Source of the DNA: Allodiplogaster sudhausi
Lineage: Eukaryota; Nematoda; Chromadorea; Rhabditida; Diplogasteridae
Length of the DNA: 64,000 nt
Direction of reading: 5' to 3'
NCBI GenBank assembly: GCA_945643635.1
Contig: CALZFC010000253.1
Location: 128,501-192,500, forward strand
Shown here: in pieces, positions 48,701 to 59,009 of the stretch
How the letters are laid out: each line of letters opens with the position of its first letter
Numbering within the stretch: the first letter of the stretch is position 1
Program-made: the position numbers and the translations under genes
The notes under the pieces: generated by a model
The model's input: only the letters and a program-made list of their open reading frames with translations
Told to the model about the DNA's origin: nothing
Databases searched by the model: none

Positions 48701-50293
48701 GTCAACTGGTTTTTAAATATTCCCATGATTTTTCTTCAAATGTTCTACTGATTTTCTTGAAATAGCAATTCCTTGAATTTTGATTTGTCATTTGAAGAAA
48801 AAAACATATGTATGATGATACATCAGCAAAAAAAATTGAAGAAAATCACTTGAAGAAAATTTTTTGAAGAAAAATTTATTCAGCTTGAAAATCGGGCCGG
48901 GCCGGGCCGGGCCCAAAATTCCAAGGCCCGGAAAAGTACGGGCCGGGCCGGGCCGAGAGTTTGGGCCCGACGGGCCGGGCCGGCCCAAAAATGTTAGGCC
49001 CGTTGACATCTCTGCCACTGTGTAGGTTTGGTTCTGGTAAAATGAGAAATAAGTTTTCTGCGCCCTCTCAAACTTCAACGTCTATAAATGCTTTAGAGTT
49101 GGAAATTTTCAAATTTTTCTTTTTTTTATTGATATCTTGGCTATTCAGATGTGAATTTTCGTTTATTTATCTCATCAAAGTGCGGAGCAATGACCCCGAC
49201 GTGCATCCAACTCGTCCATCTGTGCGGCGAGCCAATAATTTAAGCCTTCATAGCAAAAAAAACGGCATTTTCCGATCCTTAGACCACTTCCAATCGATTC
49301 CTCATATCAGAAAACACCTATAAGGAACTTTCGAAGAAAATCCAAGCTGGTCGATTTTGGCCGGGTCCCGGAAGCTTCTTTTTATTCTCTCGCAAATCGC
49401 GTCATATGGCATTTCCTCTTAACTTAACTTATGCTTTTGCAAAAAAGGTGAATTGTACTGTAACACCATTTTTTAACGACGGATTATTTGGTTTACGAAA
49501 ACTTTTTAAATACTCTGGTTTAGTTTTCGAGTCGCTCATAACTGCTTCCACAAATTCTTTGCGATTTGGGAACGGCTTCATTGCGAAGGTCTTGTTCTGC
49601 AAAGAGGGAACTATTTGATAGTCAGAATCACCATAAGTCTAAATTCTTATGATCGCTCGAAATTCTGAACCTTGCACACGTGGCCGGTTTCGTTGAAAAC
49701 GTTGTTTAAAATATCTTCGATGGTATTGTTGATTCCGGAGGTATCTATTCCGTCCACAATGCTAAAATATAATACTAGCACAGTAAGGTTAAGCAACGGT
49801 CAGGGAATCTAATATTTTCAAATATGAACATCCATCTTACGCATATGCCACCAGCCACGTCTTTGAGCAATTTGTAGGATCCTTGGGTCTTCCATTAATT
49901 TCTTTGGGCGCGAAGCGCACCTCTGGAATCATTTTCATGTCGAACTGAAACAGCAATGAAATTTATTATCATGCAGTTTTCCTCTTTTGAAACAGACTTG
50001 GTCTCACAGTATGCTAAAATTGTTTCTATTGCTTGAGAAAAAATGATTATGGTAAGTAAAATTTGCATGCGTAATGCGCGGGGATCGATCGCGAATGTTG
50101 GTTAAACTTACGCCGGACATTAAGTAGATCACAAGCAGAAATAGGATTGGCATAAATACCTGCAAGATCATCAGAGTTATTAAATCACTCACTCAGAACA
50201 GAATCACGATTGTCACATTTTTTCATCAAGTGAACGGCACAAAATGACGAAATGATTAAGAAATGATAGCTAGTAGAGATGAGAATTAGAGAG

Positions 50294-50339
<46 letters not shown>

Positions 50340-50448
50340 GAGAGAAACTAAGAGTCGCGACCTCGAAGAAAGTCCAGCACTTAGAGTGACAAGCTAGTCG
50401 AAAATTCTTCCAGAGTAGCAGCCAAAGCTGCTGCCCAGACCGAAACAT
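42770..50448 (-). CDS. ABCA-subfamily (CED-7/ABT-like) transporter, right copy, truncated in TMD2
   Basis: Mirror of the left copy, tail to tail. It starts MFRSGQQLWLLLWKNFRLAC (50362-50448), then VFMPILFLLVIYLMSG (50112-50159), extracellular exons (47150-49950), TMD1 exons (about 45970-46890, for example LTSSALLEAPNFLLVYMLTL at 46384-46518), NBD1 Walker A GHNGAGKST (45358-45534) and LSGGMKRKL with VVLLDEPTAGMDTGARRD (44863-45023). The exons I could read are open and show none of the left copy's frameshifts. Coding stops early in TMD2, at about 42770, where the two copies meet, so NBD2 is missing here too. Whether a half-plus protein is made is unknown. A foldback element lies in an intron at 47523-49407. 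Divergence from the left copy is substantial. Confidence 0.75.
47523..49407. mobile_element. Long foldback (Mutator-like?) element in an ABCA intron
   Basis: The ends are ATATGACGCGATTTGCGAGA and its complement. The inverted arms extend several hundred bases, with pairs CTTATAGGTGTTTTCTG (about 47600) with 49310-49325, CAATAGCCAAGATAT (47780) with 49130-49145, and TTTCGAATGCACTATAGGA (47958) with about 48500-48520. Flanking GCATTTGTA and GCATTTCCT could be a diverged 9-bp TSD, which together with long arms suggests a Mutator-like element; that is inference. The interior is non-coding and contains a nested hAT element. Confidence 0.75.
48542..49014. mobile_element. Non-autonomous hAT element (473 bp) nested in the foldback
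   Basis: The termini are CAGAGGTGTCAACGG and CCGTTGACATCTCTG-like, flanked on both sides by the perfect 8-bp duplication CCACTGTG (48534-48541 and 49015-49022). Subterminal GGCCCG/CGGGCC arrays occupy about 48556-48680 and 48895-48995, as in the hAT transposon at 22744-25814, whose transposase could plausibly recognise it. There is no coding capacity. Confidence 0.92.
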
Positions 50449-50544
50449 GCCCGTTCACTTTCCTGAAAGCGTTAATACCAACGTTTAACAAGAGTTACAG
50501 CAAACATTGCGTGAAATGTTGGGAGGCAAGGTTCTTTCTCAGCA

Positions 50545-50830
50545 ATGTTGCCTCTCACACAATATCGTACAGACGCTTTCGCCAGCAAACTGCTTGCTGT
50601 ATCTCTTACAAGCTCTCACTGAGACAGATGGATTGACGACCAGAGGTTGGAGATCAGAGAAGCGTTGGTGATAAGTAGATGCGACGCGGGAACAACCAGA
50701 GAAGAGTCAGCGAAGAACTGTAAAAATCGCCTAAGTCAGAGTATTTATAGGGTTAGAAGGAGATGCACTTTGCAGACTTAAGATGTACTCTCTGGTTCGG
50801 GCAGTTATTGTAATTTTTCATTCTCTTGTT
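50545..50830 (-). mobile_element. LTR-like relic upstream of the right ABCA copy
   Basis: On the minus strand this carries the same ordered landmarks as the LTRs at 4754-5274: GAGTACATCTTAAG, CCCTATAAATAC, GGTTGTTCCCGCGTCGCA, a GCAAGCAGTTTGCTGGCGA block and GTACGATATTGTG. It mirrors the relic at 33380-33741, so it may be part of the ABCA inverted duplication. Confidence 0.6.
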
Positions 50831-51311
50831 TCATTCTCACAGAATTGGTGACAAAACAACACACCTGTGCAAAAAAGGAACGAAACTGCAATCTCTGGTA
50901 TTCAGACTGAAAATTAAATTCATTAGAAGTGAAGAATCCTGCACTTCTCTGATGAGCAATGCGTCTCAATGGTCTCCGATGCCCGGGATGGGCTCCGTCG
51001 AGGGATTTATGCCGAGGGACTTCACGCCGTGTGTCTCAGCAGTCGGAGGCAAATTAATCCCTTGATGCGCACTCCGACCGTCCGAATGTTGTTAAGGGCT
51101 CACCTTTGAGATTTTCAGGAAGTTTGCTCGACTCTTTGAACTCAGTCTTTCGAGCTCGGCCCGGAGAATTTCTGTCTCCTTCTCTTTCTTGGCCATCTCA
51201 CTCTTGTAGTTCTTTTTCCAAGTTTGGAAAATGACTGCCTTGGTGTGGCCTTCTTCTCGACATTTTTTCTTCCGCTGTCTTCCATGTGCAAAAGAAAAGA
51301 ATCATACCCGT
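50831..51311 (-). pseudogene. Exon fragments encoding a coiled coil plus a GIGDNE-like tail; unassigned
   Basis: On the minus strand, 51110-51290 reads KKKCREEGHTKAVIFQTWK followed by a long charged helix (EMAKKEKETEILRAELERL), then a donor-like site. About 50955-51005 reads EPIPGIGD followed by a stop. This could be two exons of a basic-coiled-coil (bZIP-like?) protein. The segment 50845-51005 recurs directly at 54989-55150. No start or complete gene was found. Confidence 0.4.
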
Positions 51312-54300
51312 TGTTGTGTTATTAGCATACGCTATACACAGTTTATAATATATGAGGCTACTTCTCTCTCTCTCTTATTATCCAGTAGCCTCCCTTGCCT
51401 CTCACTCGTTAATTGGCCACGCCCACTATGTATGGCCATGTTGTTATAAATACGCCCGATGTAGGGTGCGGCATTTGTCGACCTCGCTATCCGTTGTCGC
51501 TAACAATGTTCTACAGTTCTACAGCTAATAAAGCTTCTACATTCTCTCCGGCGTTTTCCGCAGTCTACAAGAAGGTCTTCTCCCGGTTGAACGCGAGTGC
51601 GTGACCGAAGGCTCACATTGTTTGATCTGTGAAGCGGTTGGTGCTTGTGCGCAAACCGGTCGACGCTTGTGCGTGGGTACTAGAGGTGACCCGGCTGAAG
51701 CCTTGAAGGCAGACTGTACCCCTACACATGGTAGGAAGAGGTTTTGTTCGACAGTGACACATTATCGAAAGATATTGTTAACCCAAGAACATAACAATTG
51801 GCGATCAGGATTCGAAAGAATTCGCGCGGAGCCTTTGTTGAAGTACTGAATTGTAAGGCGTACAGCGCATTTTCAGTGAATTGTAGAGCCATCTGGAAGT
51901 TGCATTGTAAGTCGCGCAGCGCAAATCAGATTCAGAATGGGTGACAGCAACTTCGAAGAGCTGCTCAAGGTGCTCAACCGACAGCAAGAGCAGAGTGCTG
52001 TTCTGTTGCTGAAGCAGCAAGAAGATCATGCGAAGGCCATGAATGAGATGCTGTCAGAGATGAAGAGAATGTCAGCAAGTCATGGCAATGCTTCGACGCA
52101 ACGCCCAGCTGACGGAACCAGGAGTGGTCCCTCTATCGATGCTCTGGAGAAGACGATTCAAGTGTTTGAGTACGATCCCGAAGATGGCTGTACATTCAAC
52201 GCGTGGTACGCAAAGTACGAGGATCTCTTCGTCCAAGAAGCTGCCAATGTACCGGACGTGCAGAAAGTACTCATGCTCATGAGGAAAGTCAGCGTGAAGG
52301 TCGATGCGCAGTATCGAAACTCGATTGCACCGAAGAAGCCATCCGAATTCACTCTCGATGAGACTGTGGAGAGGTTGACGCGGCTATTCGGTGATTATAA
52401 GACCGATTTCGAGAAGCGACTTTTTCTGCTGAACCTGAGAATGAGTTCGTCGGGAGTCACTGACTTCCGAGCTCTCTCCTCGGTGGTGAACAAGGCAGTC
52501 GAGGAGGCCAAGATGGCAGAACTGACCAATGATCAGCTGAAGACCATGTTCTTCATGGCAGCGATTGATCTGCAAAGGCATGCGGACACAAGGTTCCATC
52601 TGCTTTCGCAGTTGAAGCGGAACGAGTCAATGTCAATGGACGAGTTGGTGCAGGAATGCGATAAGATCGCAGTGATTCGCAACGAGTCAAGTGCAGTTCA
52701 ATCGCAGGGCAAAGATGCAACAACAGTGCATTTTGTGTCGAGGCAGCAAAGAAACCACAGCGAGAAGACGGTGAAAGGCAGTACGAAGCCTTCATTTTCG
52801 CATGGTGGTGTGCAAAGGCCGAGAGATTGCAAGACCAGATCAGACGACCGGTCTGAAGGCACGAGTTGCGACGAAGAGCAGGAGGAATGCCATCGGTGCG
52901 GAGGAAGGCACAACGATGAGGACTGCTTCTTCAAGGACAAGGAATGCTATTCGTGCGGAAAGAAAGGTCATCCATCAAGGAATTGCCGGAGCAAGCAGAA
53001 GAGCATGGACTCGGACGGCAGGATGGATGGTGGTCCAGATGGTAAGAGAAGACCCCGGAAGCACGTAAGGATGGTGAGAAGCCAGAACGCCGAGTCGCCT
53101 GATGGCGCGAAGAACTCGAACAAGTTCGTGATCAGGGCACACATCCAAGGTACGGAGATGACACTGCAAGTGGACACGCAGTCGGACATCAGCATGATCA
53201 CACGGACGAGTTGGGAGCAGCTTGGAAGGCCCAGACTGACGAAGGCTGACTGTGACGCAAGGTGCGCAGTCGGTGAGTCGCTCAAACTGGAAGGAATGTT
53301 TGAGTGCTCGGTGGATTACGGTGGCATGTGTGAGAAGGGACTCATCTACGTGTCAAAGGATTACCGTTCTCCAACAGTCAATGTTCTGGGTGTGGACTTC
53401 ATTGAGAAGCTTGACTTGCTCAGCTTTGGAACTGCTGACATGTGCCCCAATCGGAAGTCGACCAGTCAGGAACAGACGGCTGGATCGCAACTAACGACTG
53501 TGAATACGGAAGAGTCGTTCGGAGAAGTCGCGGTGGACTCCGCGCAGTGCCTGAGAGTATTGGCTTCAGCAGCTGATTCGGTGTCGAAGAGGGATCTCTT
53601 CGATTGCCAGGCGAATGACAAGCAAGAGTCTTGGTCAGAAGAAGATAAGAGGTGCTCGGTTCAGCACCGACACAAGGACAAGAACTTCAACAAGGATGTT
53701 TGCGAACTCGAAATGCTCTCCAGAAAGCGCTCATGCTTTAAGAATTGCGAGAAGGTTCATTTCGAGTCTCGACAAGGCAAGCAGTTGGAAGGTGAAGTCT
53801 CGGCAACAACCTCAGTAAGACTGAAAGGGAAGTTGCCTGAAGGGCAGATTGATGGCAAGAGCCCAGAGGATCTTTTCATCGGAAGGAGGCCGAGGTCTCG
53901 CATTGATCTCGTGAAGGCTCTCACTTACTCTGGTTGTGAGCAGACTGATCAGCGTATGAAGGATCAGTTCGAGAAGCATCATGGCGCGAGAGCGAGATCT
54001 TTTGCAGTCGGTGACAAAGTTCGCTACAAGACCAGTGTGCAGCCAGATGGGCATAAGTGGCTCACTGGCGAGATCACAAGCAAGCAGGGCAGAGTGGCGT
54101 ACAGGGTACGACTCGAGAATGGTCGAGAAATCAAAGCGCACGCCAATCAGCTGGTTCTGAACCAGGGTGAGGCGGCTGGCCAGCCAGATCGGGACGGTTC
54201 GTGCGTGAGGCTGTTGATGGACACTTTCTCGGGTGGTATGAAGCACTCTGGAGGACCGTTGGTAACGGCTCCTCATGTCCCGAGCTTGGCGGCAAGCATC

Positions 54301-54405
54301 GCGACGACGACGCTTGCTGACGAGTCTTCCTATCCCTTGATTAATTCTTCTGCCATGCTTTTTATCATCACTATTTCCCTTTTTATCTCCCTTTTTCATC
54401 TCTAA
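51312..54405 (+). mobile_element. LTR retrotransposon, deletion derivative without a recognisable 3' LTR
   Basis: The putative 5' LTR 51312-51799 starts TGTTGTGTTATTAGC and ends just before GGCGATCAGGATTCG, the same binding-site candidate as in the 4754 element. It contains TTATAAATA and AATAAAG. The large ORF at 51937-54405 follows. Downstream sequence degenerates to CT-rich repeats, and neither a second LTR nor a target duplication was found. Confidence 0.75.
51937..54405 (+). CDS. Retrotransposon polyprotein: gag, two CCHC knuckles and protease fused to an integrase C-terminal tail
   Basis: A single open frame of 822 codons. Residues 1-60 are glutamine-rich helix; about 70-250 is a capsid-like gag domain (TFNAWYAKYEDLF, LRMSSSGVTDFRAL). 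Two knuckles follow: CHRCGGRHNDEDC and CYSCGKKGHPSRNC (about 318-352). At about 395-500 is a retropepsin-like domain whose active site reads DTQSDISMI rather than DTGA or DSGA, so catalysis is doubtful. After an unassigned region, about 640-760 is the C-terminal end of a gypsy integrase (GKSPEDLFIGRRPRS, HHGARARSFAVGDKV). Reverse transcriptase, RNase H and the integrase core are missing, yet the joined frame stays open. The last 15 residues are hydrophobic, encoded by CT-rich DNA and probably read-through. Confidence 0.85.
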   Translation: MGDSNFEELLKVLNRQQEQSAVLLLKQQEDHAKAMNEMLSEMKRMSASHGNASTQRPADGTRSGPSIDALEKTIQVFEYDPEDGCTFNAWYAKYEDLFVQEAANVPDVQKVLMLMRKVSVKVDAQYRNSIAPKKPSEFTLDETVERLTRLFGDYKTDFEKRLFLLNLRMSSSGVTDFRALSSVVNKAVEEAKMAELTNDQLKTMFFMAAIDLQRHADTRFHLLSQLKRNESMSMDELVQECDKIAVIRNESSAVQSQGKDATTVHFVSRQQRNHSEKTVKGSTKPSFSHGGVQRPRDCKTRSDDRSEGTSCDEEQEECHRCGGRHNDEDCFFKDKECYSCGKKGHPSRNCRSKQKSMDSDGRMDGGPDGKRRPRKHVRMVRSQNAESPDGAKNSNKFVIRAHIQGTEMTLQVDTQSDISMITRTSWEQLGRPRLTKADCDARCAVGESLKLEGMFECSVDYGGMCEKGLIYVSKDYRSPTVNVLGVDFIEKLDLLSFGTADMCPNRKSTSQEQTAGSQLTTVNTEESFGEVAVDSAQCLRVLASAADSVSKRDLFDCQANDKQESWSEEDKRCSVQHRHKDKNFNKDVCELEMLSRKRSCFKNCEKVHFESRQGKQLEGEVSATTSVRLKGKLPEGQIDGKSPEDLFIGRRPRSRIDLVKALTYSGCEQTDQRMKDQFEKHHGARARSFAVGDKVRYKTSVQPDGHKWLTGEITSKQGRVAYRVRLENGREIKAHANQLVLNQGEAAGQPDRDGSCVRLLMDTFSGGMKHSGGPLVTAPHVPSLAASIATTTLADESSYPLINSSAMLFIITISLFISLFHL

Positions 54406-56059
54406 CTTTTCTCTCTCATCTTTCTCATTCTATTTCATTCGCTCTCTCATTCTCTCTCACTCTCTCTCTCTCGTTCTCTCTCACTGCTCTCTCAATCATT
54501 CTTCATGCCAAAGAAGATCCAAGAAATGCCTTGCCCTGTCAATGGTCCCTATAATACAAGTCGCATGCTGTCATTTTTTAAACATGTAATCGGGATCCTC
54601 AATATTATTGCAGATTTATTGACAAATACATATGTATGTAAGTTCACGGACAATGAGATTAAATAAATATATAATTAAATATACGATGTGTAATTGGAAG
54701 AAATGCAAAATAAAAGTGGTTGACAGTGCAATATGCAAAGCATCATTGTTTAAAAAGTCTAATTGTAAACTTCACATTTGAAAACTTTCAATGCAAAAAT
54801 CCAAAAATTTGAGCTGAAAGTAGCGCTTATTAGTGATCGATTATCGTTTGGTCATTTGCCGCTTTCTGCTTGATTATGAATAAGGTGATATTGAGCAGAA
54901 TGGAAAGGTCGTAATACCTCCAGAGTAGTCAAACAAATTTGTATCCACTTTGAGAAAATATTCTTTGAAGAGGTCCTAGATACTTAAAATTGGTGACAAA
55001 TAACACGCCTATGCAAAAAAGGAACGAAACTGTAATCTCTGGTATTTCAGACTGAAAATTGAATTGATTAGAAGTGAAGAATCCTGCACTTCTCAGATGA
55101 GCAATGAGTCTCCATTGTCTCCGATGCCCGGGATGGGCTCCGCCGAGGGATGAACGACGAACAACCCCGGATCCCTTTCTTATCTGAGCTCCCTCCATCT
55201 TTCCCTATCAATTTCGGAATCCTTTCGTAGTCTTCGATTCCCTCTCCTCACTGATAATAAATAAATAAATGAGGAAACTGTTGGTTGAGCTTCGAAACTC
55301 CAATCGAAGTTATCAAAAGAAGACATGGTTTTGAAAAACCCTTTGCAAGAATGTCGAACTGAAAAAAAGGAATATGCACTCTGTTATACACAAGCAATTT
55401 TTTGAAAAATAGAATTTAACTTAATAATATTTATTCTTCCTAATTGTAATTATGCAATTCAATAATGATTATTTAAATTAATTTTCGACAGATTGACCTT
55501 TTTTTTACATCAAGTGTTTAGCATAACGAGTAATAACGCACTTCGTTTTCATTTATGGAGATTTAACTTGTGCAGGACACGTGTCCTTAGAATATTCTGG
55601 CATTCATGAAAATTGATTAGACGAAAAAAAAGAGGAACTCATCAGTTTCCCTCATCTCCCTTCCCCAATCTGGTTGCTCTCTCGGAGCTCTTCAGGTTGC
55701 TTCGCCCAGATTCTCATTTCTATTCAGAGTCATCCTCCATCAGCTCTGTGCCAAGAATACTATTCTCTCGTTAACTTTAATCGACATCTAAAAATTATGC
55801 TGTCGCTTATAAAAAGAACTACAATTCCTGACCTCTTGAAAGATTTTCAGATAATTCCAATAGAAAATACGATTTGATAAGTTGGAGAAAGATATGTTGC
55901 TCAAAGGCTTGTTGTTTGTCGTGTAGTATCAATTTCGGATATTAAAAAAAGAAGTTCAAAATAATATAATCATAAAACCAATTTTTAAAAGATCTAGAAA
56001 ATTACATATGTCCATATGTATTTTAGTAATTTACCAGATCTTTTTCATTTTTAGTCCTC
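54406..56059. other. Gene-poor AT-rich interval
   Basis: 54410-54490 is CT-rich. 54989-55150 is a direct repeat of 50845-51005 and includes the minus-strand GIGDNGDSLLI tail followed by a stop. The rest is AT-rich; no gene was recognised. A splice acceptor-like TTTTTAG precedes the next gene at 56054. Confidence 0.5.
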
Positions 56060-58325
56060 ATGCCTATCGCGCACGGTCGTCTTCACTCTTCCCTGAGGGC
56101 TCGCCGCCCCTCTCGCCGCCCGCGCCTGGCCGACGCCGCGCCTATTGCCTCTCTCATAAAACCCAACGCCAGCCTTACCAAGGAGTGCAAGCCCTACAAT
56201 CCTGCGATGATCTCCGTTGATTCGAGGGTGGCTCTCCATTCGAACCCCCAGAAAATCCCTCTGAATCCCGACGAGTCTTCCGAGGGTGAGTGGAGCTTAT
56301 CCTTCGATATTACTAACGCATAGAATTTTGGAATTTTTTAAACGTAGAATAAAATCTTTTTTAACCATGTAATTGTAAAAATGTAAATAAATTATTTAAG
56401 AATATGGTCTTTCAGAGCTCGTGAAGGGCCAGAAGAGGGTGACGTTCTGCGACATCGTAACGATTGCATTGATTGAACCTTCGGAGGTGGGCTTCTCTAT
56501 GTTGACTCCCTCGTCCGAGGAAGGAGAGGTTCAATTTGCAGCGAAGCTGGCGAGAAGAATGTATTTTGTGCTGACGGATATTGGAATATAATAAAGAAAA
56601 TTTGAAAAAAAAAACTAAAATAGGAATATGGATTGTTCAGAGCAGCGTCTCTCCCCCTCTCTCGCCGTTGCTGGAAGCAAAGGATGGCTCTGAGGAGTCT
56701 CGTACTGTCGTCGAGTCGACCGCCTCGAAGGTTGCTGTGATGGGTGGCAGAAAAGAGAAAACCAGATATTAGCGAGAACACTCTAATACAGTGAGAGAAA
56801 CAAAAGAACATTTACAAGAAACTGAATGTGTACTCATTCGTGGAGGGAGGGGAATCTTATCTTGTCTCCGATCATGGTGATCGTTTACAGAATCTGGCAC
56901 TGGCTGGTACCGACGACTCGACCACTGAATCCTGCATTGCGTTTTGGGTTAGTTGTCTTGGTCAGGAAACGCTGCATGGAAAGTTGCCACAATGAGCCGC
57001 TTGTTTACAGGATAACCAGTACTGGAATCTGGCGGCGACTTCGCAGCAGCCACTCCCGGAAGAGCTTTCTATGAACACTAACGACATCGAGTCTGCCAAG
57101 GGTGAGAGTCGTTCCGAGTCGAACGACAAGCTTCTGAGTGACCTCCCCTCGGCTGCTTCTCTCGAGATGCCCGCCCTCCAGTCGCTGTTCTCTCCACAGG
57201 CAAAGTCTCCTCTCGTCAGCACGGTTCGAGCAGTCTGGATATTTAGTGCGAGGATGCAAGGTACTGTACTTGCAGAGTTGCGTGTCTCTCTCGATGAATC
57301 CGTCAGCTTTGCTCTTGGCCAGGATGGATTCCAGCAGCCAGCAGAAGAACGGTCTGAATCGTTTTCATCATTGGAGAGGAATGCAGAGTTTCGCTTGGTT
57401 CAGAGAAGGAGCATGCGACCCTCAGTGACATCGCCTCCGACTGGTCTACCACCGGCAGCACCCTCAGGACCCTTTCCGACTTCGACTCGGCCCCGTCCTT
57501 CTCCTTCTCTTCCGCCTCCTCCACTTCCTCCGACGCTCGGACGGTCCACGTGCCCGGCTCGCAGTGGTGGATTCCCTTCTCGAATCTCAGCTTCAGCTCC
57601 TCACAAGAGGTCCTTTCTCACTGTTGAGGAAGTGGTTTTAGCTCTATTCTAACTGGATTTCAGTCGGTGACAGCGCCGTCCTTCAAGCCGACTGCCCACT
57701 CCGATGCCCTCATTCCTGACGATCGCCTCGACTCCGATCGGTCGGTCGACTCGCTCCAGGTCGATTCTCATTATCAGCCTCATTCTCGATCATTAAAGGT
57801 ATGTCGATTCTGAGTCCGAAGAAGATTCGATAATAACAATTAAATGTTCGTTCCAGTCGTGTTGCGCGGGCCATTCGCCCATTGAGAGGAAGCAGTCGAA
57901 CGAGGAGCTGACCATGAGCAGCACGAGCCCTCCCTCTTCTCTCTCCAGTTCCAGCATCCGCTCCTCTCCCTCGGCTGACTCGCTCCTTGGCCAAGTTGGT
58001 GGCTTTGAACGTGCGCGGGAAGTACATGAACGATACTTTCAGCTCCGCGAAGAGTGCCAGCACCTCTGCCGTGAACTGGGCGAAGCGATTGGAGAGAGCA
58101 GCGGCCAGGAGCTGCCTGAGGAGGTGAGGAGTTGTTCAGAATGATATAATGAAACAGTATTTGATCGGAAACAGATCTATTAATTAATGACAATTCCAGC
58201 CGGCCTCTGTTGATGCCTCTGCCCTCATCCGCCTGGAGAGTCTGAATGCCCGTCTGAGCAGCGCCCTCTCCATCATCTCAGAGGTCCGCGATGAGCTCCG
58301 ATGCATGAACAACGAGCAGCTCTGA
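56060..58325 (+). CDS. Serine-rich protein with RVxF-type motif and C-terminal coiled coil; family not recognised
   Basis: Readable exons with matching phases: 56060-56285 (MPIAHGRLHSSLRARRPSRR, basic start; ends DESSE), about 56416-56487 (KGQKRVTFCDIVTIALIEPS), about 56638-56730, about 56891-56949 (NLALAGTDDSTTESCIAF), about 57010-57221, about 57276-57395 and 57406 onward (HATLSDIASDWSTTGSTL, serine-rich), about 57661-57799, about 57857-58123 (ends QLPEE-like) and about 58200-58325 (IRLESLNARLSSALSIISEV to stop). KRVTF fits the protein phosphatase 1 docking consensus, which is suggestive only. The last two exons form a coiled coil (FERAREVHERYFQLREEC). No catalytic domain is visible. The true first exon could lie upstream of 56060, since the ATG follows an acceptor-like site. 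Exon limits are approximate. Confidence 0.65.
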
Positions 58326-59009
58326 GAGACAATCCAGATCCCCATCGAACCCCCCCCCCTTTCCCTCAGTCTTCTATTTCCTACTGACCCCACTCGTCTT
58401 ACACACCCAACTGACATCTCCAACTGGCAATAAAGCATCAAAGAAAGTCTTCTTGATTTTGTTGTAAGCCAACGGTAGCAAAAGCAGTTTGACATGGAAA
58501 CAAGACGCTCGGGACGTCATTGTGAAACATGCGTTGACAGTCCATCCTCGACTTCTTTTTTCCAGCGATAGGACCAAATAAAATTCTTGAATAAAGAGAA
58601 TTATAATTAATAATATAATCAAAATCAGCATGACAATTATTATCAGCAAAGTAAATCGATGAAGCTATCAGGTATCATCAACGGATTCGGAATTTTGGAC
58701 GTCTGATCCAAACTCCGAGGACGCCTCCGTTACGCTCACTGACTTTGGCAGCATTTTTGTCTTTGTGATTGTGGACGACACAAAACTACATTCATCGACC
58801 AATTATGTTGAAAAACTTCGAAAATCCCTATTAGATGCCACTGTATTCATCCATAATCTGTCTCTTCCACACAAAGTTTCACTTGCATTGCTGTCCGACT
58901 CAATTTCAGGAGTTCAAAATTTCAACTTCAATTTCTTTGTTTGTTTCATTTTTCTTTGTGTGTTTCAATTTCAGAATTAAATTTCAGGAGGCAATTGGAA
59001 ATAGTTTAT
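58326..59009. other. Intergenic interval, one possible orphan exon
   Basis: No gene is supported. At 58670-58760 a plus-strand stretch after an AG reads VSSTDSEFWTSDPNSEDASV, serine/acidic-rich like the preceding gene. It could be an alternative or lost exon. The remainder is AT-rich. Confidence 0.35.
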
